Source: Streptomyces aureocirculatus (GTDB lineage: Bacteria; Actinomycetota; Actinomycetes; Streptomycetales; Streptomycetaceae). Taken from it: a stretch of 64,000 bases of DNA. Below, piece after piece: positions 53,635 to 62,957 of this stretch. Numbering within the stretch: the first letter of the stretch is position 1; the number at the start of each line of letters is the position of its first letter. The notes beneath the pieces are model-generated. The model did no database searches and had not been told where the DNA came from. It was given only the letters and a program-made list of their open reading frames with translations. The position numbers were made by a program, and so were the translations under genes. The stretch lies in NCBI RefSeq assembly GCF_000720475.1, contig NZ_JOAP01000033.1, positions 1 through 64,000 of the forward strand, read 5' to 3'.

Positions 53635-54790
53635 CGTCGTCGGCGGTCCACGCCAGGCCAGGACCGTTCACGGTGACCTCCGTGACGGACAGGCCCGGCG
53701 GGCCGTCGGGGAACCAGCGCCAGAACAACTGGGTACCGGTCTCCTCGGCCTGCGCGAGCGTCGCCTGGTTCAGGACCTCGGGCGCGTACGGGAGCCAGCA
53801 CTGGAACTGGTGGGTGTGCGGCGGATCGGGGTGCACGCGCGACCACGGCACCCGCGCGGACGCGAAGCCCTCGCGCAGCGCGTCGGCGACCACGCGCGCG
53901 TGGGTGATGTACTCCGGCAGGCGCGGCAGCACGTGCTTGAGGCCGAGCAGCGCCGAGAGTGCCGTCGGGAACTGCTGGAACATCAGCCCGCCGTACCGGT
54001 GCCGCCAGGCGCGGGCCTCGTCGGTCAGGGACCGCGGGCCCGCGAGCGCGGCGCCCGCGATGCCTTCCAGAGACTTGTAGAACGACACGTAGACGCTGTC
54101 GGCGAGAGCCGCGATCTCCGTCAGCGGCCGCCCGAAGTGCGTCGTGCACTCCCACAGGCGTGCCCCGTCGAAGTGCACCACGGCGTCGCGTTCGCGCGCC
54201 GCCGCCACCACGTCCGTGAGCTCCTGCCACTCGGGCAGGACGAAACCGGCCTCCCTCTGGGGCAGTTCCAGCATCAGCGTGCCGAACGGCTCCTCGAAGT
54301 CGAGGATCTCTTCGGCCGTGGGCTGGCGCGGCTCGTCCGTGGGGTGCACGGTGCGCAGACCGCTCACCACGGAGAGGGCACCCGCCTCGTGCACCTCCGG
54401 GTGCGAGCGCGGGTGCAGGGCCACCGTCGCGTTGCCGGTGCGCCCCGCCCAGCAGCGCAGCGCGACCTGCTGGGCCATGGTGCCGGTGGGGAAGAAGACG
54501 GCGGCCTCCTTGCCGAGGATCCTGGCGACCTCGTCCTCCAGGTCGGCGACGACCCCGTCGCCGTACATGTCACCCGGCCGCCCCAGGTCCGCGACCTCCG
54601 CGGCACCTCCCGTCAGGGCGGTGAGGCGCTCCGCCAGGGTCACCGTCGTCGGGGGCAGCGCCAGGATCCGTTCGGCGTCGCGGGCGGCGGCGAACCGCCG
54701 CGCGCGCTCGTCCGGCTGTTCCTGCTCGTCACTGCCTTCGCGGTCGCCGTCGTCGCCTTCGCGGTCGTCACGCGGGTCGTGTGCGGTCAT
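53594..54790 (-). CDS. Low-specificity threonine aldolase-like PLP enzyme
   Basis: 398 residues from ATG 54790. After a charged N-terminus the fold-type I PLP domain starts near 50: GDMYGDGVVADLEDEVARIL, AVFFPTGTMAQQVALRCWAG, VVHFDGARLWECTTHFGRPL and the PLP-lysine stretch SVYVSFYKSLEGIAGAALAG. This is the beta-eliminating lyase/threonine aldolase group, which splits beta-hydroxy amino acids to glycine and an aldehyde. Substrate not certain. The Lys follows the expected SFYK pattern. It faces the small gene and is divergent from the DUF2520 gene (136 bp between starts). Confidence 0.88.
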   Translation of the reverse strand: MTAHDPRDDREGDDGDREGSDEQEQPDERARRFAAARDAERILALPPTTVTLAERLTALTGGAAEVADLGRPGDMYGDGVVADLEDEVARILGKEAAVFFPTGTMAQQVALRCWAGRTGNATVALHPRSHPEVHEAGALSVVSGLRTVHPTDEPRQPTAEEILDFEEPFGTLMLELPQREAGFVLPEWQELTDVVAAARERDAVVHFDGARLWECTTHFGRPLTEIAALADSVYVSFYKSLEGIAGAALAGPRSLTDEARAWRHRYGGLMFQQFPTALSALLGLKHVLPRLPEYITHARVVADALREGFASARVPWSRVHPDPPHTHQFQCWLPYAPEVLNQATLAQAEETGTQLFWRWFPDGPPGLSVTEVTVNGPGLAWTADDVMAAVAEFARRLP

Positions 54791-54925
54791 CCACAGATCA
54801 TCGCGCGCGGTCCTACGAATGCCCACAGCCTGTGGACAGCCGACGGCGCGGCGCCAAGCAATAGCGTTAGCATGACGAGAAATCGTCCGGTACCCCGAGC
54901 GGACTGGAACGGAAGGCGTCATCGC

Positions 54926-55969
54926 GTGAACGCATCTCACCGGCCCGAGCAGCAGCCGGAGGCCCGGCCGGACCCCAGGAACCGCCCCGCCAGGCTCACC
55001 GTGGGCGTCGTCGGAGCGGGCCGAGTGGGCCCCGCGCTCGCCGCGTCCCTGCAGCTCGCCGGGCACCGCCCGGTGGCCGCGTCCGGTGTGTCCGAGAGCT
55101 CACGGCGGCGTGCCGCCGCGCTGCTGCCCGACGTGCCCCTCGCCTCGCCGTCCCAGGTCCTCGAGCGTGCCGACCTGGTGCTGCTCACCGTCCCCGACGA
55201 CGCGCTTCCCGGCCTCGTCGAGGGCCTCGCCGAGACCGGCGCGGTGCGCCCGGGACAGCTCCTGGTGCACACCTCCGGGCGGTACGGCACGAAGGTCCTC
55301 GACCCCGCCCTGCGCGCCGGTGCGCTGCCCCTCGCGCTGCACCCCGCCATGACGTTCACCGGCACCCCCGTCGACGTACAGCGCCTGGCAGGCTGCTCCT
55401 TCGGCGTGACCGCTCCCGAAGAGCTGCGGCTCGCCGCGGAGGCCCTGGTCATCGAGATGGGCGGCGAGCCCGAGTGGATCGCGGAGGAGGCCCGCCCGCT
55501 CTACCACGCCGCCCTCGCCCTCGGCGCGAACCACCTGGTCACGCTGGTCGCCGAAGCCATGGAGCTGCTGCGTGACGCGGGTGTGAGCGCCCCCGACCGG
55601 ATGCTCGGTCCGCTGCTCGGCGCGGCGCTCGACAACGCCCTGCGCTCCGGGGACGCGGCCTTGACGGGACCCGTCGCGCGCGGGGACGCGGGCACGGTCG
55701 CCGCGCACGTCGCCGAGCTCCGCAAGCACGCCCCGGGGACCGTCGCGGGCTATCTGGCGATGGCCCGCGCGACCGCCGACCGCGCGCTCGCCCACGGTCT
55801 GCTCAAGCCGGAACTCGCCGAGGACCTGCTGGGCGTGCTCGCGGGCGGGGTGACGGGGCCCGGCGGACCGGGTGGACCGGGTGGCCCCTCCGGCGGCCCG
55901 GACGGCTTCCGTGACGGTGGCCCGGGTGGCTTCCGTGACGGCGGTCCGGACGACGGAGAGCAGCGATGA
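54926..55969 (+). CDS. Rossmann-fold/DUF2520 dehydrogenase-like protein
   Basis: 347 residues from GTG 54926. The nucleotide-binding loop [20 protein letters not shown] starts at about residue 28. [40 protein letters not shown] and the DUF2520 block [20 protein letters not shown] follow. A Gly/Pro-rich tail of ~40 residues ends the protein. It is the first gene of the CoA/NAD operon and overlaps panC (ATGA). Its fold and place before panC make it a candidate ketopantoate reductase or related oxidoreductase, unproven. Confidence 0.88.
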   Translation: MNASHRPEQQPEARPDPRNRPARLTVGVVGAGRVGPALAASLQLAGHRPVAASGVSESSRRRAAALLPDVPLASPSQVLERADLVLLTVPDDALPGLVEGLAETGAVRPGQLLVHTSGRYGTKVLDPALRAGALPLALHPAMTFTGTPVDVQRLAGCSFGVTAPEELRLAAEALVIEMGGEPEWIAEEARPLYHAALALGANHLVTLVAEAMELLRDAGVSAPDRMLGPLLGAALDNALRSGDAALTGPVARGDAGTVAAHVAELRKHAPGTVAGYLAMARATADRALAHGLLKPELAEDLLGVLAGGVTGPGGPGGPGGPSGGPDGFRDGGPGGFRDGGPDDGEQR

Positions 55970-57030
55970 GCACCGCACTCCTGCACACCGCCAAGGACCT
56001 GCGCGCCCGTACGCGGGCCGGGCGGCGGGCCGTCGTCATGACCATGGGCGCCCTGCACGAGGGCCACGCCACCCTGATCCGCACCGCACGGCGGACGGCG
56101 GGGCCCGGCGGCGAGGTCGTCGTCACGGTCTTCGTGAACCCCCTGCAGTTCGGCGCGGGCGAGGACCTGGACCGCTATCCGCGCACCCTCGAAACCGACG
56201 TCACGATCGCCGCGCGGGCCGGCGCCGACCTCGTGTTCGCCCCCGGCGTGGACGAGGTCTATCCCGGCGGCGAGCCGCAGGTGCGGGTCACCGCGGGTCC
56301 CATGGGCGACGTCCTCGAAGGGGCCACGCGCCCCGGGCACTTCGACGGCGTGCTCACCGTCGTCGCCAAACTCCTTCACCTGACCGCACCGGATGTGGCG
56401 CTGTTCGGCCAGAAGGACGCCCAGCAGCTCGCCCTGATCCGCCGCATGGTGCGCGATCTGAACTTCGACGTTGAGATCGTCGGTGTGCCGACGGTCCGCG
56501 AGGACGACGGCCTCGCCCGCTCCAGCCGCAACCGCTACCTCTCGCCGGACGAGCGCCGCACCGCGCTCGCGCTGTCCCACGCCCTGTTCGCGGGCCGCGA
56601 CCGGCACGCCGCGCAGGAGGCGCTGCGCGCCCGCGCCGCCCTCACGCCCGCCACCCACGCGCGCGTGGACGGTCTGAACGCCCTCGGCGAGGCCCGCGCG
56701 GCCGCCGACGCGCACGCCGTCGCCGCCGCCCTGCCGACCGGACCCGCCGCCCCGCCGACCGGACCCGCCGCCCCGCCGACCGGACCCGCCGCCCCGCCGA
56801 CCGGACCGATCGGCCCCGACGCCGTGCGCGCCGCCGCCCGGCAGGTCCTCGACGAGGCCGCGCGCCTGCGCCCGCCGCTCGTCCTGGACTATCTGGCGCT
56901 TGTCGACCCGTCCGACTTCCAGGAGATCGACGGCGGCCACCAGGGCGACGCCGTGCTCGCCGTCGCCGCCAAGGTCGGCACGACCCGCCTGATCGACAAC
57001 ATCCCGCTCACGTTCGGAGCCCCCGCATGA
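55966..57030 (+). CDS. panC: Pantothenate synthetase with internal repeat insert
   Basis: 354 residues, longer than the usual 280-310. ATP site [19 protein letters not shown] (HxGH form), [40 protein letters not shown] and KMSKS-like [19 protein letters not shown] are all in place. An insert of three to four PTGPAAP units (residues about 257-283) lies before the conserved C-terminal [18 protein letters not shown]. It joins pantoate and beta-alanine. It is coupled on both sides by ATGA overlaps to the DUF2520 gene and nadB. Confidence 0.96.
   Translation: MSTALLHTAKDLRARTRAGRRAVVMTMGALHEGHATLIRTARRTAGPGGEVVVTVFVNPLQFGAGEDLDRYPRTLETDVTIAARAGADLVFAPGVDEVYPGGEPQVRVTAGPMGDVLEGATRPGHFDGVLTVVAKLLHLTAPDVALFGQKDAQQLALIRRMVRDLNFDVEIVGVPTVREDDGLARSSRNRYLSPDERRTALALSHALFAGRDRHAAQEALRARAALTPATHARVDGLNALGEARAAADAHAVAAALPTGPAAPPTGPAAPPTGPAAPPTGPIGPDAVRAAARQVLDEAARLRPPLVLDYLALVDPSDFQEIDGGHQGDAVLAVAAKVGTTRLIDNIPLTFGAPA
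56734..56817 (+). repeat. 21-bp repeat inside panC
   Basis: CCGACCGGACCCGCCGCCCC plus G occurs three times exactly (56734, 56755, 56776), with a degenerate fourth copy, and encodes PTGPAAP units in frame. Confidence 0.9.
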
Positions 57031-58730
57031 GTGCTACCGGCATACGCCTGTACGCCCCCGCTCCCGGCTGGTCGCTGGATGCCGACGTCGTGGTCGTCGG
57101 CTCCGGAGTGGCCGGCCTGACCGCCGCCCTGCGCTGCTCGGCCGCAGGACTGAAGACCGTCGTCGTCACCAAGGCGCGCCTGGACGACGGCTCCACGCGC
57201 TGGGCCCAGGGCGGCATCGCGGCGGCACTCGGCGAGGGCGACACCCCCGAGCAGCACCTGGACGACACCCTCGTGGCGGGCGCGGGCCTGTGCGACGAGG
57301 AGGCGGTGCGCATCCTCGTCACCGAGGGCCCCGCCGCCGTACGCCGCCTCATCGAGACCGGCGCCCACTTCGACGAGTCCGCGGAAGGCGCCCTCGCGCT
57401 CACCCGCGAGGGCGGCCACCACCGCCGCCGCATCGCGCACGCGGGCGGCGACGCGACCGGCGCGGAGATCTCCCGGGCCCTGGTCGAAGCGGTCCGCGCG
57501 CGCGGCATACCCACGGTCGAGAACGCCCTGGTCCTCGACCTGCTGACGGACGACGAGGGGCGCGCGGCCGGCGTCACCCTGCATGTGATGGGGGAGGGCC
57601 AGCACGACGGCGTCGGCGCCGTGCGGGCGCCCGCCGTGGTCCTCGCCACCGGTGGCATGGGCCAGGTCTTCTCCGCGACCACGAACCCGTCGGTGTCCAC
57701 CGGGGACGGGGTCGCGCTCGCCCTGCGCGCGGGCGCCGAGGTCTCCGACCTGGAGTTCGTGCAGTTCCACCCGACCGTGCTCTTCCTGGGCGCGGACGCC
57801 GAGGGCCAGCAGCCGCTCGTCTCCGAAGCCGTGCGCGGCGAAGGCGCCCACCTGGTGGACGCCGACGGCGTGCGCTTCATGGTGGGGCAGCACGAACTCG
57901 CCGAGCTGGCACCGCGCGACATCGTCGCCAAGGGCATCACGCGCCGCATGCGGGAACAGGGCACCGCGCACATGTACCTGGACGCCAGGCACTTCGGCCC
58001 CGACATGTGGGCGACGCGCTTCCCCACGATCCTGGCCGCCTGCCGCGCCCACGGCATCGACCCCGTCACCGAGCCCGTCCCGGTCGCCCCCGCCGCCCAC
58101 TACGCCTCCGGCGGCGTCCGCACCGACCTGCACGGCCGCACCACCGTCGCGGGCCTGTACGCCTGCGGCGAGGTCGCCTGCACCGGCGTGCACGGCGCGA
58201 ACCGGCTCGCCTCCAACTCCCTCCTGGAGGGCCTGGTCTACGCCGAGCGCATCGCCGACGACATCGCCGCCCTGCACGCCGCGGGTGCACTCCCCGCGCG
58301 CGTGCCCGCCGACACGACGCCTCCGGAGCGCCCGGCCCACCCGCTGCTGCCCCCCGAGGCCCGCTTCGCCATCCAGCGCGTGATGACCGTGGGCGCGGGC
58401 GTGCTGCGCTCCGCCGAGTCCCTCGCCGAGGCCGCCGAACGCCTCGCCGCCGTCCACGCGGACGCCGCGGGCGCGCTCGCCGAGCACGGCAAGACCGCCG
58501 AGCCCGGCGTGGACACCTGGGAGACCACCAACCTGCTGTGCGTCGCCCGCGTCCTGGTGGCGGCGGCACAGCGGCGCGAGGAGACTCGTGGCTGCCACTG
58601 GCGCGAGGACCACGCGGACCGCGACGACGCGGCGTGGGGACGCCACATCGTCGTACGCCTCGACCCCGACAGGGCCCTCACCACCCGCACCACCGACAAC
58701 GCCCGATTCCCGAGCACCCAGGAGCAGTGA
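57027..58730 (+). CDS. nadB: L-aspartate oxidase
   Basis: 567 residues. FAD-binding [20 protein letters not shown] near the start, [53 protein letters not shown] and [20 protein letters not shown] are typical of the succinate dehydrogenase/aspartate oxidase family. It makes iminoaspartate for the quinolinate route. ATG 57027 overlaps the panC stop. No nadA is present in this window, so quinolinate synthase lies elsewhere. Confidence 0.96.
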   Translation: MSATGIRLYAPAPGWSLDADVVVVGSGVAGLTAALRCSAAGLKTVVVTKARLDDGSTRWAQGGIAAALGEGDTPEQHLDDTLVAGAGLCDEEAVRILVTEGPAAVRRLIETGAHFDESAEGALALTREGGHHRRRIAHAGGDATGAEISRALVEAVRARGIPTVENALVLDLLTDDEGRAAGVTLHVMGEGQHDGVGAVRAPAVVLATGGMGQVFSATTNPSVSTGDGVALALRAGAEVSDLEFVQFHPTVLFLGADAEGQQPLVSEAVRGEGAHLVDADGVRFMVGQHELAELAPRDIVAKGITRRMREQGTAHMYLDARHFGPDMWATRFPTILAACRAHGIDPVTEPVPVAPAAHYASGGVRTDLHGRTTVAGLYACGEVACTGVHGANRLASNSLLEGLVYAERIADDIAALHAAGALPARVPADTTPPERPAHPLLPPEARFAIQRVMTVGAGVLRSAESLAEAAERLAAVHADAAGALAEHGKTAEPGVDTWETTNLLCVARVLVAAAQRREETRGCHWREDHADRDDAAWGRHIVVRLDPDRALTTRTTDNARFPSTQEQ

Positions 58731-58735
58731 CCGAC

Positions 58736-59746
58736 GTGAGCACCCCCGACCTCCCCCTCGCCGACGGCAACGGCGGCTGCGGCGACGCCTGCGGCTGCGG
58801 CGACGCGGCGCCCGACGCGATGGAGTGCGGCCTCGACCCGTCGCTCGCCCGGATGCTGGCCGACGCGGGCCTCGACCCCGTCCAGATCGAGGACATCGCG
58901 CACCTCGCCATCGCCGAGGACATGGAGTTCTCGCCGGACGCCGTGGACGTCACGACGGTCGCCACCATCCCCGAGGACGCCGTCGCCACCGCCGACTTCA
59001 CCGCCCGCCAGGCGGGCACCGTCGCGGGCCTGCGCGTCGCCGAGGCCGTCCTGTCCGTCGTCTGCGAGGACGAGTTCGAGGTCGAGCGGTACGTCGAGGA
59101 CGGCGAGCGCGTCGAGGCAGGAGACGTGCTCCTGAGCATCACCACCCGCACCCGCGACCTGCTCACCGCCGAGCGCAGCGCGCTGAACATCCTGTGCCGC
59201 CTGTCCGGCATCGCCACCGCCACGCGCGCGTGGGCGGACGCCCTTGAGGGCACCGGCGCCAAGGTCCGCGACACCCGTAAGACGACGCCGGGGCTGCGCT
59301 CCCTGGAGAAGTACGCGGTACGCATGGGCGGCGGCGTCAACCACCGCATGTCCCTCGCCGACGCCGCCCTGGTCAAGGACAACCACGTGGTCGCGGCGGG
59401 CGGCGTGACCCAGGCCTTCAAGGCCGTACGGGAGATGTTCCCGGGCGTGCCGGTCGAGGTCGAGGTGGACACCCTCCACCAACTGCGCGAGGTCGTGGAC
59501 GCGGGCGCCGATCTGGTCCTCCTGGACAACTTCACGCCCGGCGAGACGGAGGAGGCCGTCGCCCTCGTCGCGGGCCGTGCCCTCCTGGAGTCCTCCGGCC
59601 GCCTCACCCTGGACAACGCCGCCGCCTACGCGCGCACCGGCGTCGACTACCTCGCCGTGGGCGCCCTCACGCACTCCTCGCCCATCCTCGACATCGGCCT
59701 CGATCTGAGGGAGGCCGCCGCGGCCTCCGCGCGCGAGGCGGAGTAG
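58736..59746 (+). CDS. nadC: Nicotinate-nucleotide pyrophosphorylase
   Basis: 336 residues from GTG 58736; GTG 58727 (four-base overlap with nadB) is an alternative. NadC motifs: LLTAERSALNILCRLSGIAT, DTRKTTPGLRSLEKYAVRMG, GGVNHRMSLADAALVKDNHV and VDTLHQLREVVDAGADLVLL. It decarboxylates quinolinate with PRPP to nicotinate mononucleotide. An extra N-terminal segment GGCGDACGCGDAAPDAMECG (about residues 12-31) has four cysteines and could bind metal, an unusual feature. Confidence 0.95.
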   Translation: MSTPDLPLADGNGGCGDACGCGDAAPDAMECGLDPSLARMLADAGLDPVQIEDIAHLAIAEDMEFSPDAVDVTTVATIPEDAVATADFTARQAGTVAGLRVAEAVLSVVCEDEFEVERYVEDGERVEAGDVLLSITTRTRDLLTAERSALNILCRLSGIATATRAWADALEGTGAKVRDTRKTTPGLRSLEKYAVRMGGGVNHRMSLADAALVKDNHVVAAGGVTQAFKAVREMFPGVPVEVEVDTLHQLREVVDAGADLVLLDNFTPGETEEAVALVAGRALLESSGRLTLDNAAAYARTGVDYLAVGALTHSSPILDIGLDLREAAAASAREAE

Positions 59747-59752
59747 CCCGCC

Positions 59753-60559
59753 ATGCTGTTGACGATCGACGTAGGCAACACCCATACGGTTCTCGGCCTG
59801 TTCGACGGCGAGGACATCGTCGAGCACTGGCGCATCTCCACCGACGCCCGCCGCACCGCCGACGAACTCGCGGTGCTGCTCAAGGGCCTGATGGGCATGC
59901 ACCCCCTGCTCGGCGGCGCACTCGGCGACGGCATCGACGGGATCGCGATCTGCTCCACCGTGCCGTCCGTCCTGCACGAGCTGCGCGAGGTCACCCGGCG
60001 GTACTACGGAGACGTGCCCGCAGTCCTCGTGGAGCCCGGCATCAAGACCGGGGTGCCCATCCTCATGGACAACCCCAAGGAGGTCGGCGCCGACCGCATC
60101 ATCAACGCGGTCGCCGCGGTCGAGCTCTACGGAGGACCCGCGATCGTCGTGGACTTCGGTACGGCCACGACGTTCGACGCGGTGTCCGCGCGCGGGGAGT
60201 ACGCCGGCGGGGTCATCGCTCCCGGCATCGAGATCTCCGTGGAGGCGCTCGGCGTACGCGGCGCGCAGCTCCGCAAGATCGAACTGGCCCGGCCGCGCAG
60301 CGTCATCGGCAAGAACACCGTGGAGGCCATGCAGGCGGGCATCCTGTACGGCTTCGCGGGCCAGGTCGACGGCGTCGTACAGCGGATGGCACGCGAGCTC
60401 GCAGGGCCCGGCGGGGACCCCGAGGACGTGACGGTGATCGCCACGGGCGGGCTCGCCCCCATGGTGCTCGGCGAGGCGTCCGTCATCGACGAGCACGAGC
60501 CCTGGCTGACACTGATCGGACTGCGGCTCGTGTACGAGCGGAACGTGTCACGCGGCTGA
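59753..60559 (+). CDS. coaX: Type III pantothenate kinase
   Basis: 268 residues. CoaX motifs: LLTIDVGNTHTVLGLFDGED, NPKEVGADRIINAVAAVELY, IVVDFGTATTFDAVSARGEY and GGVIAPGIEISVEALGVRGA. It phosphorylates pantothenate, the first step to coenzyme A, and is insensitive to CoA feedback and needs a monovalent cation in this class. Last gene of the DUF2520-panC-nadB-nadC-coaX operon, six bases after nadC. Confidence 0.96.
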   Translation: MLLTIDVGNTHTVLGLFDGEDIVEHWRISTDARRTADELAVLLKGLMGMHPLLGGALGDGIDGIAICSTVPSVLHELREVTRRYYGDVPAVLVEPGIKTGVPILMDNPKEVGADRIINAVAAVELYGGPAIVVDFGTATTFDAVSARGEYAGGVIAPGIEISVEALGVRGAQLRKIELARPRSVIGKNTVEAMQAGILYGFAGQVDGVVQRMARELAGPGGDPEDVTVIATGGLAPMVLGEASVIDEHEPWLTLIGLRLVYERNVSRG

Positions 60560-60699
60560 GCATGATTTTGCGCCGGAGAGTGCGGCTCGTCGCCAACTTT
60601 TCGCTTACGTCGGACATGCTGTATCCGTCTCCAACAGGCTGTGCGGGGACGGATATTGACCGGGTGTCTGGTGCGGGTGTTCGAGTGAGCGTGGGGCGG

Positions 60700-61533
60700 A
60701 TGAGGCGCAGGGTGCGGCTGGGTGTGGTGACGGCCGCGGTGGTGGTGGCGTGGGCGGGGGGTGGCGCCGGGGCCGGGTTCGGGTCCCCGGCCGCGACGCC
60801 ACCCCCCGGCCCGCCCACAGTCACCGCCCCCGCCGCGCCACCCGGCACCGCATCCACCGCTGCCACATCCCACACTGCGTCCGCCACCGCATGCGCCGTG
60901 GCATCCCGTGCTGCGTCCGTCGCCGCGTCCACCGCCGCGTCCCACGCTGCGTCCACCGCCGCATCCACCTCGGCATGTTCCGTGGCATCCGGTGCCGCAT
61001 CCGCCTCTCCCGCATCGGCACCGACGCGGACTGTGCCGCCGTCGTCCACTCCGCCGGTGGGTGCGGTGGCTGCGGTGGCAGCGAAGGTGCCGCCTACAGC
61101 GTTGACGGCAGCGACGGCAGCGAAGGTGCCCACAGTGGCGACGGCAGCGGAGATGCCGACGGCACCGAAGGCGCGCAAGGTGGCGACGGCATCGACGGCG
61201 CCCACGGCGGCGGCGCCCACGGCAGCGGCGGCGACGGTGCCGACGACGTCGAGGGCGGCGGCTGCGAAGGTGCCCACGGTGGCAGCGGCCGCAGCGGCAC
61301 CCACAGCGCCCGCGGCTTCCGCCACCCCCGACCCGGGCACACCGACCGCACCGGATGCCCCGGGCACACCGGCCGCACCGGATGCCCCGGGCACACCGGC
61401 CGCACCGAACGCCCCGCGCGGTCGCATGGCGGACACCGGGGCCGGTGTCGTGCCCTGGATCGTGGCCGGGGCGGCCGGGGCCCTCGGGGTGGGGGCGGTC
61501 GCCTTCGCGACGACGCGCCGCCGCCAGGACTGA
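60700..61533 (+). CDS. Ala/Thr/Pro-rich secreted protein with sortase signal
   Basis: 277 residues from ATG 60700 (GTG 60685 possible). A signal peptide (RRRVRLGVVTAAVVVAWAGG) leads into ~200 residues of low-complexity Ala, Thr, Pro and Ser. At the C-terminus MADTGAGVVPWIVAGAAG, another hydrophobic stretch and RRRQD make a sortase-sorting triad. MADTG is close to the LAxTG motif of the class E sortases that anchor chaplins and other Streptomyces surface proteins. Composition and signals suggest a mucin-like wall protein. Competing long frames exist on both strands, so the gene call is less certain. Confidence 0.7.
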   Translation: MRRRVRLGVVTAAVVVAWAGGGAGAGFGSPAATPPPGPPTVTAPAAPPGTASTAATSHTASATACAVASRAASVAASTAASHAASTAASTSACSVASGAASASPASAPTRTVPPSSTPPVGAVAAVAAKVPPTALTAATAAKVPTVATAAEMPTAPKARKVATASTAPTAAAPTAAAATVPTTSRAAAAKVPTVAAAAAAPTAPAASATPDPGTPTAPDAPGTPAAPDAPGTPAAPNAPRGRMADTGAGVVPWIVAGAAGALGVGAVAFATTRRRQD

Positions 61534-61570
61534 CCTCGCCCGGCCGCCGGGCTCCGCCCCCAGGCCCGCC

Positions 61571-61775
61571 CGCCGGGCCTCGCACGCGCCCGGGCCCGCA
61601 CAGCCTCCGCCCGCCGGGCCTCGCACGCGCCCGGGCCCGCACAGCCTCCGCCCGCCGGGCCCCGCACGCGGCCGGGCCCGCACAGCCCCCGCCCGCCGGG
61701 CCCCGCACGCGCACGGGCCCGCACAGCCCCCGCCCACCGGGCCCCGCACGCGCCCCGGACCGCACAGCCCCGCTC
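61571..61775. repeat. 41-bp tandem repeat array
   Basis: Five units with phase marks CGCCGGGCC at 61571, 61612, 61653 and 61694, and a variant at 61735; exact 41-bp period. Units contain CTCGCACGCGCCCGGGCCCG-type sequence. The period is not a multiple of three and the gap 61534-61904 holds no other convincing gene, so it is noncoding. Confidence 0.88.
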
Positions 61776-61904
61776 ACCCCGGTGGGCCTCCGCGGCCCCG
61801 GACCGCGCACCCCCCGGTCCACCCCGGGGGCCTCCGCAAAGCCTCAGCCACGCCAAAAGTGTCCGTTAAGCAGATTTTGTCCCGTTTGCGCTTATCGTCG
61901 GTTC

Positions 61905-62609
61905 ATGCCCACGCCATACGGATCCCGGGGCGGAATGGCCTTCGGTGCGCAGGAGCTGCGAGTGCTCCGCCGTGCTCTGGCCCACGCCCTGCACCCCAGT
62001 ACCGTCCGTGCCCTTGACGACCAGGCCGTGCAGGACTGCGTGCGCCTCGCCGACGACATCGACGAGGCGGCGCGCGAGAGCGCCCGGCTGCGTGCCTTCC
62101 TGGTGGCCGACCTGGCCCGCTACCGGGCCGCGCTGCCCGGCACCACCGCCGGGTACCTGGAGCTCCTCGACACCGTGCTCGGCACCGGGTACCTGCCGGA
62201 CGCCGACGACCTCTCGGCGCTGCGAGCCCTGCGCGGCAACCCGCGCGCGGCCACCCTCCTCGGCCGCTGCCGGACACTCGCCGAGCAGGCCGTACGGGAG
62301 CGCCTCGCGGCGGCCACGGCGGCCCGCGGCACCGCCGCCACGGCGGCCCGGAGCGCCGCCGGTCCCGCCCCGTACGGGCCCGTGGTGGTCCGCCCCCGGG
62401 TACCCGTCTCCCGCGCCCGGCTGCTCGCCCTGCCCGGCGGGCTCACCGCGGCGGACGAGAAGAAGCCCGCGCCCCGCGCGAAGCCGCCCGCCGAGCGCCC
62501 CGCGCCCCCGCAGGAGCGCCCCCGCCCGATGCCCACTCCGGCCGAGGTGTTCCCGCCCAAACGCCCGGAGCGACCCGCCGCCCCCGCGCAACGCCTCGCC
62601 GCGGGCTAG
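61905..62609 (+). CDS. Streptomyces hypothetical protein
   Basis: 234 residues from ATG 61905. The N-terminal ~140 residues are predicted all helical (AQELRVLRRALAHALHPSTV, VQDCVRLADDIDEAARESAR, LLDTVLGTGYLPDADDLSAL), followed by a Pro/Ala-rich tail that includes RPRVPVSRARLLALPGG. It is conserved beside coaX in Streptomyces as far as recalled, without known function. TATCGT six bases before ATG suggests a leaderless start. The downstream small gene begins after 13 bp. Confidence 0.8.
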   Translation: MPTPYGSRGGMAFGAQELRVLRRALAHALHPSTVRALDDQAVQDCVRLADDIDEAARESARLRAFLVADLARYRAALPGTTAGYLELLDTVLGTGYLPDADDLSALRALRGNPRAATLLGRCRTLAEQAVRERLAAATAARGTAATAARSAAGPAPYGPVVVRPRVPVSRARLLALPGGLTAADEKKPAPRAKPPAERPAPPQERPRPMPTPAEVFPPKRPERPAAPAQRLAAG

Positions 62610-62622
62610 CTACGCTGGGGGC

Positions 62623-62802
62623 ATGGACTACGTCTCCGCGCTCGTGCCCCCCGTAGTGATGGCCGTGTTCTTCGTCGGTCTCATCGTGACGATCGTCAAG
62701 ACCCAGGGCGGCGCCAACAAGGCCAAGGAGGACGCCGCCGTGGACGCGGCGATCGCCCGCGCCGAGTCCGTTCAGCAGACCCCCAGGACCGGCGACGCCT
62801 GA
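62623..62802 (+). CDS. Small membrane protein
   Basis: 59 residues (MDYVSALVPPVVMAVFFVGL then IVTIVKTQGGANKAKEDAAV) with one N-terminal membrane segment and a charged, helical tail. ATG 62623 is six bases after TACGCT (62611-62616), so it probably has its own leaderless promoter in addition to any readthrough. No function assigned. A strong terminator follows. Confidence 0.8.
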   Translation: MDYVSALVPPVVMAVFFVGLIVTIVKTQGGANKAKEDAAVDAAIARAESVQQTPRTGDA

Positions 62803-62853
62803 CCGTCCACCGTTTCGCGGCAGGCGGGAAGCCGTAAGGCAGGACGCTGCCTC

Positions 62854-62890
62854 GGCGTACGACCCGACACTCGGGTCGTACGCCCTTTTT
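62854..62890 (+). terminator. Rho-independent terminator
   Basis: GGCGTACGACCCGA (62854-62867) pairs perfectly with 62871-62884 around a CAC loop, followed by CTTTTT. It ends the small-membrane-protein transcript. Confidence 0.95.
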
Positions 62891-62929
62891 GTTGCGAAAA
62901 TGACCGGTATGCCACGTCCATCACGTCAT

Positions 62930-62947
62930 TAGTGGTCTCGCCCACTA
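62930..62947. promoter_or_regulatory. Inverted repeat before the BlaI-type gene
   Basis: TAGTGG-TCTCGC-CCACTA, perfect six-base arms, ends 10 bp before the GTG. Likely autoregulatory operator for the BlaI-type regulator. Confidence 0.55.
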
Positions 62948-62957
62948 TTGTTCCACT

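Noticed and set aside
61571..61775. Possible CRISPR array
   Set aside because: Units are contiguous 41-bp tandem repeats without unique spacers and no cas gene is near.
60127..61856. Long minus-strand frames across the sortase-type gene
   Set aside because: They are Gly/Arg low-complexity shadows; only the plus-strand frame has a signal peptide and sorting signal.
60750..62609. One 619-residue fused protein spanning the repeat array and the 61905 gene
   Set aside because: The 41-bp repeat is not a multiple of three and the upstream part is in another frame of the sortase-type gene; the TATCGT box and conserved start at 61905 fit better.
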